From NCBI GenBank assembly GCA_007258455.2, contig VDFB02000003.1, forward strand, positions 39,161,382 to 39,225,381: 64,000 nucleotides of DNA, in the 5' to 3' direction. Both the position numbers and the translations under genes were made by a program. The DNA comes from Sequoia sempervirens. Taxonomy: Eukaryota; Streptophyta; Pinopsida; Cupressales; Cupressaceae. The first letter of the stretch is position 1; every line of letters starts with the position of its first letter. This document shows, in pieces, positions 46,518 to 55,043 of this stretch. The notes below the pieces were generated by a model. That model was not told the origin of the DNA. It did no database searches and worked only from the letters and a program-made list of their open reading frames with translations.

Positions 46518-48310
46518 TGTCACCAAAAAGTGTATACTTTTCTTGATTTGGGAATAATTGATGACAAATTGGACTTAATGAGGCCTTGAATTGGTGTTGT
46601 GAGGTTTTTTTCACATCCACACTAGGTCTTGGACCCTTGCAAATGCATTTATTGATGTCTTGTAAAGGTGTTGTAAAAGACTTTCTCATTTTTCTATACT
46701 TAATGGACCTATTTTTCCACTAATTCAACATTGTAAAATGTATTCAATGTCATTCTCACATCAATCTAGAAGGCTTGTGAATTAAACTTAACTCTAATCT
46801 AGTGTTGTAATGTGATTTACATATTCACATTGGATGTTGTACCTTTCTAGGCTAAGTTGACCTCATTTTAGTGATGTAAAGTGTATTTAATCACACTTTC
46901 ACATTGAACTGTGTGTCCCTAGCCCTAATTACTCTTTACATCATCATTAATAGGACCCTATTGCCCCATATTGTTCAACTTGAGGCTTAATTTGATCAAA
47001 GACCTGACTAGAACAACCTAGAAGCCTGTTTTCTTCACTTCCCAACCATCCAGTTGGCAAAATGGCCTTTGTGGGACCAAGTTTCCCATCTAGGCGACTT
47101 AGTCCCTACCAAGTGGTACTAAGTCACCCATCCTAGTGACAGTCCAATTTGGCCCATTTTCAAGGTTTGAGCAAGAAATTTTGGAATTTAAGTTTATTAT
47201 TTCTCCATGTCGGCCTTGGGGATCCAATTTATGCGAAAATAAGGTGAATTGCCTATAAAATCAAGTCTCTAAACCCTAATTTACATCTCTTAACTCGTTT
47301 ACACATCTCTCATCATTCATTCATCTTCTCCTTCAAGTCAAACAAGCTAGGGTTTTATCATTCCAAGTCATCAAGATAGCTTCCTAAGACATTCAAGGGC
47401 AGATTCTTCAACTATTGTTGCAGAAAAACAAGATCAATCATCATGGAAAGGTAATAACTCCATTATTGCATGCTTCATTACATTCTTTCTCCATTTTAGT
47501 TTAATTACCTACAAAGGGGTTTGACCAAGGCAAACCCCCATGCCCTAACATCCAACATTTCTTCTTCTTGTCTTGTGTGTTTGTAGATTTAGGAACTTTA
47601 AGGGTTTGAATATCATTCAAGAAAAGGTTGAAGACATGTTGAAGGCATGTCCTTTTTGACTAGGGAAAAAACCTACATAAAAATGCATTCATAGGTCAAA
47701 CTCTATAGTTTCAGGTCTGAATACTTGGAGCGGCAGAAAGTGCAAACAGAGGGCTCCCCTTTCCACTTTCGAATTTTTAGAAATTTGGAAGTGGACTAAG
47801 TCACCACTAGTGGCGGCTTAGTCCCAATGAACCTTTTTTTTGGAATTTTTTGTAGATTTGGATACCCATTTGGTCGAAACAGGCTTTGGTGCAGTTTTCC
47901 AAAATCACTTTGAAAAAGGACTAAGTTGCCCAACCTGGCATAAATGTCCCAACAGGCTTAAAAATTAGGATTTCTAGAATTTCAAAGTTGCTTCAAGTCT
48001 GCGACACACTTCCAAGTGCACACATTCAGTTTTACAACTTTTTTTATGTTTCATGGTCATTTCTAGGTCATTTAGTTCATGTTTGCATATCACATTGTGT
48101 TTTCTATCAATTTACATTTCTTAGGTTTTGCATCATTAGATCATTTCATTTTCATATCAGATCATTAGAGCATCTTAATTAGACATAATACATCTCATTT
48201 ACATTAACTTTGAGTGTAGACATTTGCATTTTGGCCCATCTATTTCTCCTTTTAGGTGAAAAATCCTAGAAGTGCAAGAAAGCAGTTGGGTGCCAAAATC
48301 TTTGTTTACA
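46518..48310 (+). repeat. T4 5' LTR
   Basis: 1793 bases, ending TTTACA before TTT and the primer site. Hairpins: 47073-47106 (GGGACCAAGT/ACTTAGTCCC), an extra unit to 47144 absent from the right LTR, 47793-47824 (32 bases, GGACTAAGTCACCACT with its partner, two mismatches), and a partial one at 47919-47950. GGGGTTTG/CAAACCCC at 47516-47538. A splice-like pair AAG/GTAATA (47451) and TTTGTAG/ATTTAGG (47586) would define a 136-base intron. Confidence 0.88.
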
Positions 48311-48313
48311 TTT

Positions 48314-48325
48314 TAGTGAACCTGA
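48314..48325 (+). other. T4 primer-binding site
   Basis: TAGTGAACCTGA, three bases after the LTR; the T2 site reads TGGTGAACCTGA. The G to A change spoils the pairing with the tRNA CCA end. Confidence 0.6.
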
Positions 48326-48806
48326 CTTTTGAATACTTTTCATTTGTTATTTGGAGTCCTTCATCATATATCTAGCTCACATTGACCTTGCATTAGTATT
48401 TGCATGGGTTTGCATGCTAGGTTTCAAGTTTTGCATTCATAAAAAGTGCATTTAGGTTGCATTTTTTACATCTAAAATCATTAAAATTTTCTACAAATTT
48501 TCATTTTCATCTTAGTTTTGCACCATACCACATCTAAAACATCAAAATCCATTGAAAATTTTTGGAAATTTTGAAAAAAACCCTAACTAGGACTAATCTG
48601 CCACTCTGGGCGACTTAGTCCTAGTCCTGATTTTTCACTGTTTGATACAATGACAAAAACCTCATTTGTATGCTTCTTAAGCCTCCTAGTATCATATACT
48701 ATAAGTCTGGAAAGTTTTGGGATCATTTATCTTATGCATCTAGCTCAAAAACATCAATTTAGGGTAGTCATTTTTCAAATCACGTCAAACATCATTAGAT
48801 CTGAAA
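48326..48806 (+). other. T4 leader with hairpin
   Basis: Noncoding. The hairpin at 48590-48621 pairs GGACTAA with TTAGTCC and TGCC with GGGC. It sits at the position matching the T2 leader hairpin (25482-25511), with a different stem sequence. Confidence 0.6.
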
Positions 48807-49055
48807 ATGCTTACATTTCTGAAATTTTGCATCACATGGCTAAAAGTACTTTTTACTTTTCCATACACAATGTTTTTCTTCATAAAACTTTGCATAATTT
48901 TGATAAAAGTGTTTTTCATTCTTGCATATACATTGTTTGCATTCTTAAAACTTTGCATATATTGGATAAAAATGTTTTGCATCCTTGCATATACATTGTT
49001 TATATTGTTGAAACATTGCATGACATGGTTACAAGTGATTTTCATTTTTGTTCAA
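48803..49055 (+). repeat. 63-bp tandem repeat, about four units
   Basis: Units of 63 bases (for example from ACATTGTTTGCATTCTTAAA through CCTTGCATAT at 48930-48992) differ by point changes. 63 is a multiple of three, so open frames run through as a 21-residue hydrophobic repeat; whether it is translated is unknown. Confidence 0.8.
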
Positions 49056-49860
49056 ATAGTGTTACTACCTTACATATTTATCCATGTTAAGAAATATTTC
49101 CTATCCCCTCCCTATGAGAGTGTTTTTGTGAAAGATATTACAACCTTGGACATTCCTAATGATCATATTTGTTCTTCTCCTAATATCTCTCCTATTGGTG
49201 AAGAAGATATTTTGGTAGAAGAATCAATTCATGAGAGTTTTGAGAATCCTAATTGTTTCTCTCATCCTTAGTGGACAAAAAATTGATGAACAAGACAACA
49301 CAACCATAGGTAATCATGACAATAACATTCATTATTCCCCTAGTATCTCTCCTAGTTGTGAAGAAGATACTTTGATGTTAGAAAACACAATTGATGAAGG
49401 TCATGAATATCTTCGTTGTCCCCCTTCACCTATAAAAACCCTTCTTGAACATGAACATTCAACCATTGATCATTCCCCTACTTGCGATGAAGTCCTTTTA
49501 AAAGAGCCAACCTTTGAATGTCAAGAACATTTGGCTTGTCATTCTCCTAAAAACTCTTCTCCTAGGGATAATATCATGGTGCATGAAAATGAAAAAAATA
49601 GTAATGTGTCTTCCTTAGATGAAAAGGTGACTCTAGATTTCCCTTCACTAGAGATACATCAAACCAAGACCACTGAGGTTATGAATACGCAAGTGTCCAT
49701 TAGATCTCCCTTGATCAATGGACCTCATACATACCCCGTAGGACATCCTAAGAACCCTCTAATTCTTTACCCACCTTCACACAAACAACAAACTCAACGC
49801 CAAACTGAACTCATCCTTTACCCACCATCACATCAACCTCCACCTCCACCTAAACTTTAG
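49056..49860 (+). pseudogene. T4 N-terminal protein with acidic Ser/Pro repeats
   Basis: Three similar blocks of about 40-45 residues follow one another: SPNISPIGEEDILVEE..., SPSISPSCEEDTLMLEN... and SPTCDEVLLKEPTFE..., each ending in a Cys followed within a few residues by Ser-Pro or Ser-His-Pro. A Pro-rich tail has LILYPPSH repeated. A frameshift near 49268 separates the first block from the rest, and TAG (49858-49860) ends this part; the same frame continues beyond. I know no matching domain. The position corresponds to the variable N-terminal part of Tat gag. Confidence 0.6.
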
Positions 49861-50274
49861 TTTACCCTTTACCCACCTAATCATGATGTTTCTCACACAC
49901 ACTACACTAGAAACAATTCACGACCACAACAACCCACCCCAACACTTTTACCTTTGCCTAATCCCATCTTGCCTAGTGCTCCTCAATTGACTCCTAGGGA
50001 GTATGATCTTGTTGAACAACTTAAAAATACTCTTGCAAAGATATCCCTTTGGGACTTTCTTCAGAATTCACCTATCTATCACACTATGCTTCAAACGGCT
50101 TTACAACAATTTCCTATCCCTTCTAATGCGCAACCAAATGACATAGGAGCTTTAATTCAAGGATTGATTGTTGGCATTGTTTTCCACCAAAGTGAACTCC
50201 CCCCTTTGGAAGTACAAAAAAAAAATGAAGCTTTCATAATCCTATCTCAATACAAAACAATAGGGATAAAGTGA
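49861..50274 (+). pseudogene. T4 Tat-type gag-to-protease segment
   Basis: Same frame as its neighbours. LTPREYDLVEQLKNTLAKISLWDFLQ, IYHTMLQTALQQF and the following residues match the helical block before the protease in Tat/Ogre elements (pattern YDLVxQLxxTxAxISIxDLL). It ends in TGA at 50272-50274, three codons before the catalytic Asp, at a position where Arg (CGA) would be expected. Confidence 0.75.
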
Positions 50275-51423
50275 ACCCTTGTTGACAATGGCTCCGCTCT
50301 TAATGTGTGTAGCGTAAACCTCTTGGATAAGATTTGTATGGATAGATCAAAAATTCAACCCGATTCTTTATCTATTAAGGGCTTTAAAAATGAAGAAAAG
50401 AAACCACTTGGTGTGATCACTTTACCTATTACAGTTGGAGAGGCCACATTACAAACACCGATCCATGTCATGCCCCATGATCTTTCATATAATCTTCTTT
50501 TAGGAAGACCATGGATTCATGAAATGAATGGTGTGCCTTCCACTCTTCATCAAAAAATGAAATACATCTACAACAACAAAGTGCACATCCTTGAAGTTGA
50601 CCCTGATCCAAATAGTTGTTTGAACATTGAGAAAAACAAAGCACATCATTTAAACACATTAACACCAACCACACAAGTGGAACCCATCCAACAACAAGAC
50701 AAACAACAACATATTGAACAAGCCACGAAGCTATTAGATGATGATTGGGGTTCCGTAGAATTCACACCACCACTCATGGATGATCCTTCAAAAGCATCCA
50801 CATCAACCACTTTAGACCAAAACATAACCAATTACACAACAACCTTTGACGAACACAACAACGAACAACCACCCAATTCAAAGAAAATGAAAAAGCTTTA
50901 TGGAAAAGGTTATGAACTTATGAAACAACTTGCATATAGTGGAAAAGGATGTGGTGCTAACGAACAAGGTATACACAACCCTATCGATCCTATCACACAA
51001 CAAACAACTCATGGTCTTGGTTGTTGTCCTTTGATAGAAATCACCAAGCCTTCAATCAACATCAACACTATCACCAACAATTCACCAAAGCCAATGTTAA
51101 CAGTCGTCTATCTTGAACTCATCGACACTAGTGGTCTTGAAAGTTCTCCTTTCCAAAAAATGAAACAAACAACGAACTCTTCGCTTAATTTCAATGCCAT
51201 CTCACAAAACACTAATGAATTGAATTTGTTAGATTTTACACCCTCCTATAAAGGAGAGAACAAAATCTCGCAATCTACAAAGTCTTGCATAGGTATGACA
51301 ACTAATACTAAGCAAGAATTTTCCTTGTCACAAACTACAGGACCACCTTCTACCATTGATCAAGAGGGTATCTTTTCAAGACTTCTCCAAGATCACTTGA
51401 TCACCCTTCCTCCAAGAACTTGA
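50275..51423 (+). pseudogene. T4 aspartic protease and G-patch-like block
   Basis: The protease starts TLVDNGSALNVCSV; a DNGS/DDGS-like site is the usual Tat form. It continues with IKGFKNEEKKPLGVITLPI, HDLSYNLLLGRPWIHEMNGVPST (50480-50545), so it looks complete at about 120 residues. A Thr/Gln-rich linker follows, then LYGKGYELMKQLAYSGKGCG...NEQGIHNPI...HGLGCCP (about 50900-51035), whose Gly pattern resembles the G-patch that often follows retroelement proteases and binds nucleic acid. The remainder is a low-complexity Asn/Thr/Ser linker to TGA at 51421. No RT motif. Confidence 0.8.
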
Positions 51424-51576
51424 AATAAATCCTATTACAAGACTTCATTTTGTGCATATCATAGGGTTCATGGTCATTCTACTAATGAATGTAAGGCTTT
51501 GAGTAGTAAAATCCAACATTTTTAGGAGTTTGGTATTCATCCTTCGGTGGGGGAACCTAATTCCTCTAATTGATAC
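51424..51576 (+). pseudogene. T4 C-terminal zinc knuckle
   Basis: In the same frame after the TGA: FCAYHRVHGHSTNECKAL, an intact C-X2-H-X4-H-X4-C knuckle at 51451-51492. In Tat gags I know it lies before the protease; here it lies after the protease and G-patch-like block. T2 and T3 also have it last. Stops at about 51522 and 51570. Confidence 0.78.
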
Positions 51577-52837
51577 TTATTTTCACTCTAGCTTGCATCT
51601 CATTAATCCCTTCGGCTCACCTTTGTCCTACACTAAGTGGGGGCAAGGGGTTAAGTAGCCTTGTCCTCGTATGTCACTTGTTGTTGCCTCTTTTGGCTAG
51701 TTGTTAACCTTTCATGAACATATAAGAGCAAGCTTGGGATGTGGATGGCATGCCTTAAGTTGGCTCCCATGTGACATACTGCCCTTTTTTTTCATGACGT
51801 AGCTTATCAAAAACATATGACTTAGCATAGGGCTTTCTGAGTAAGCTCTCATGTTCTCTTTCTTCTACTTTAAAGCAATTGCTCACAGTACTAGTTTTTG
51901 CAACTGCTTTAAAGTGGGGGAATACACCGATGCTCACATTTTTTTGTGTGATTTCTTTCTTCTTGTGATGCGTCCTTTTCTTGGTGGAGTCATTGGGCTT
52001 GATTCCATCCAAGAGCATGATATTTCTTTAACTTTTCCTCTCTTGGAGACATTAAGCATGATGTTCCCTAAGATGAGACCTTGCACGAACTAAACAAAAT
52101 CCCTTTGAACATTCCTTGCACTATTTTTCCATTTACAACAACTATTATATGGCCACCTTGCATAATACAGCTTGCATGCTTGTGGTCCCATCCTGTTTGT
52201 CTATGAGTGTCAAGCATACGAAGTTTTTCTTACCTCATAGAACTCAAAAATAATTGTGGTGCCTTATTAAAGTTATCAGGAGATATAACTTTGGTATGGT
52301 TTGAGCGGGAAGCCCATTCTAAGGCATGACTTTTCCCCATAGCCACCAGTGTGTATGTGAGCACATATTGGCCATATGTGTCTCACCTTTTAGGGATTTC
52401 TCACCCCGCTGACAACCAGAACTTTCGTGGTCCCAAAGTGAGTATACTTTTGGGCTTTCTCACCTGGCAGATAGCCAAGAGTTTTTTCACCCCAGAGTGA
52501 GTATACATTTTTTTTTTGAACAAACAACTTAGATCTAATCCACAACGTGTTGGAAAAATGTTCGAAGCTTGATCCACCCCATTTTTCATTTGCTTCTAGT
52601 TCTTGCCATTGTATTCAATCATGTATCTTGATCTACTGCAAATCATTCACTTTGTGTGTGTCCTCTTGTGCTTATGTTGGATTGACTTAGGATCTTGGAT
52701 CTTGGGGGCTTGCGCAACCTCCTTTGATCTTTTCCATTCTTTGTCATCCACATTGGTACAATTGGACTCCTCTGGAATGGCTACTTTAGCGTGAGTTTGA
52801 AGCAAGTTCATCCTCTCACTAAAGTGGAGGCTTAATA
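51577..52837 (+). other. T4 3' noncoding region with three purine runs
   Basis: GTGGGGGCAAGGGG at 51637-51650; the CTTTAAAGCAATTGC/GCAACTGCTTTAAAG hairpin (51868-51882 and 51900-51914, 14 of 15 pairing) followed by TGGGGGAATACA; and the hairpin plus true polypurine tract at the LTR. A roughly 60-base duplication (TTCTCACC...GAGTATACxTTTT) lies at 52395-52515. Confidence 0.7.
52783..52830 (+). promoter_or_regulatory. T4 polypurine tract preceded by hairpin
   Basis: Arms ACTTTAGCGTGAG (52783-52795) and CTCTCACTAAAGT (52813-52825), then GGAGG, CTTAATA and the LTR. It matches T2 and T3. Confidence 0.7.
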
Positions 52838-54363
52838 TGTCACCAAAAAGTGTATACTTTGCTTGATTTAGGAATAATTGATGACAAATTGGACTTAATG
52901 AGGCCTTGAGTTGGTGTTGTGAGGTGTTTTTCACATCCACACTAGGTCTTGGACCCTTGCAAATGCATTTATTAATGTCTTGTAAAGGTGTTGTAAAGTG
53001 TTGTAAAAGACTTTCATGCTTTTCTATACTTAATGGACCTATTTTTCCACTAATTCAACATTATAAAATGTATTCAATGTGATTCTCACATCAATCTAGA
53101 AGGCTTGTGAGTTAAACTTAACTCTAATCTAGTGTTGTAATGTGATTTACACATTCACATTGGATTTTGTGCCTTTTTAGGCTAAGTGGACCTCATTTTA
53201 GTGATGTAAAGTGTATTTAATCTCACTTTACATTGAACTTTGTGTCCCTAGCCCTAATTACTCTTTACATCATCATTAATAGGCCCCTATTGCCCCATAT
53301 TGTGCATCTTGAGGCTTAATTTGATCAAAGACCTGACTAGAACAACCTAAAAGCCTGTTTTCTTCACTTCCCAACCATCCAGCTGGCAAAATGGCCTATG
53401 TGGGACCAAGTCGCCCATCCTAGTGACTTAGTCCAATTTGGCCCATTTTTGAGGTTTGAGTGGGAAATTTTGGAATTTAAGTTTATTCTTTCTCCATGTT
53501 GGCCTTGGGGATCCAATTTATAGGAAAATAAGGTGAATTTCCTATAAAATCAAGTCTTTAAACCCTAATTTACATCTCTTAACTCATTCACACATCTCTC
53601 ATCATTCATTCATCTTCTCCTTCAAGTCAAGCAAGCTAGAGTTTTGTCATTCCAAGTCATCAAGATAGCTTCCTAAGACATTCAAGGGTAGATTCTTCAA
53701 CTATTGCTGCAAAAAACAAGATCAGTCATCATGGAAAGGTAATAACTCCATTATTGCATGCTTCATTACATTCTTTCTCCAGTTTGGTTTAATTACCTAC
53801 AAAGGGGTTTGACCAAGGCAAACCCCCATGCCCTAACATCCAACATTTCTTCTTCTTGTCTTGTGTGTTTGCAGATTTAGGAACTTTAAGGGTTTGAAGA
53901 TCATTGAAGAAAAGGTTGAAGACTTTTTGAAGGCATCTCCTTATTGACTAGAGCAAAAAACTACATAAAAAGGCATTCACAAGTTGAACTCTGCAGTTTC
54001 AAGTCTGAATACTTGGAGGGGCAGAAAGTGCAAACCAAGGGCTCTCGTTTCCACTTTCAAATTTTTAGAAATTCAGGTGGACTAAGTCGCCACTAGTGGC
54101 GACTTAGTCCCACTAAACCTTTTTTTTCAGAATTTTTTGTAGATTTGGATACCCATTTGGCTGAAATGGGCTCTGATGTAGTTTTCTGAAATCACTTCAA
54201 AAAAGGACTAAGCCACCCGGCCTGGCATAAATGTTCCAACGGGCTTAAAATCAAGATTTCCATAATTTTAGAGTTGCTTCAAGTCTGCAGCACACTTCCA
54301 GGTGCACACATTCAGTATTACAGCTTTTTGTTTTGTTTCATGGTCATTTCTAGGTCATTTAGT
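52838..54363 (+). repeat. T4 3' LTR, 3'-truncated
   Basis: Follows the left LTR to ...TCTAGGTCATTTAGT, then jumps to C1 sequence. Hairpins at 53403-53434 and a perfect 32-bp palindrome at 54079-54110 (GGACTAAGTCGCCACT and its exact reverse complement). GGGGTTTG/CAAACCCC at 53804-53826. Confidence 0.85.
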
Positions 54364-55043
54364 CAATGTCAAATACAATAATATTAATTAAGTAATAATT
54401 TAAGATGGGTTATTACAAAAATAAAAATCTTGTAGATGAACTTGTTGATTGTTTTCTTGAGTTATATTTTTGTGAGCATAGTATTTATAGAAAATACAAT
54501 CATGTTTAGTTTTAATCTAGTTATCATAACCTTTTGAGTTATAAGATCATATTCACTCTAATATGTTTGGTCTTGTAGATGTTCCTTCCTTATTTAAATC
54601 TTTGTATTTATATAATTTATTTATAGTTATTCTAGGACACAAGTATATTTTATAAAAAAGTAAATATGAGGTCTTTATTTGGTTTAGGAGATTTAAGGCT
54701 CTCTTAGAAAAATAAATTGGTAGAAATATTTAGGTGTTGTAAACAAACAAATATGACGAGTATTGTTCTATGGATTTTGATACATTTTTTAAGGATAATA
54801 ACATAGAAAGGCATAAGAAACTTCATAATTTCCTTAGTAGAATGAAGCTACAAAATACATTAACATGGAATCAATGGAGAGGGCTAAGATTATGTTAAAT
54901 GGTTTTGAACTAGAACAATTTTTTTGGGTAGAAGTAGTTGCTACTACATTTTACCTAATCAATAGGTCTCCTACATTAATGCTTGTGTAAAAACCCCACA
55001 TGGATGTTTGGATGAATGAAATTCCCCTACTTTAACATCTTCA
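54364..55043 (+). pseudogene. C1 integrase, first part
   Basis: Across frames: CEHSIYRKYNHV (the GAG-pre-integrase Cys segment), then KSKYEVFIWFRRFKALLEK, the core strand near the second Asp (TNKYDEYCSMDF, where DNGGEY is usual), RMN-type helix remnant SMERAKIML, FWVEVVATTFYLINRSP, and HLHV at the S1 insertion point. This is the Copia-type DDE integrase, badly broken. Confidence 0.78.

Larger units (their letters stand above)
46518..54363 (+). mobile_element. T4: non-autonomous Tat-like element with gag-like protein and protease
   Basis: LTRs 46518-48310 and 52838-54363 both start TGTCACCAAAAAGTG; the right one lacks its last ~235 bases and joins C1 integrase directly. Internal sequence (4.5 kb) has one long, four-times interrupted frame encoding Ser/Pro-acidic repeats, a Tat gag-to-protease segment, protease, a G-patch-like block and a zinc knuckle, but no RT, RNase H or integrase. 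Primer and polypurine sites are present. T2 and T3 are relatives on the other strand. Confidence 0.88.
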
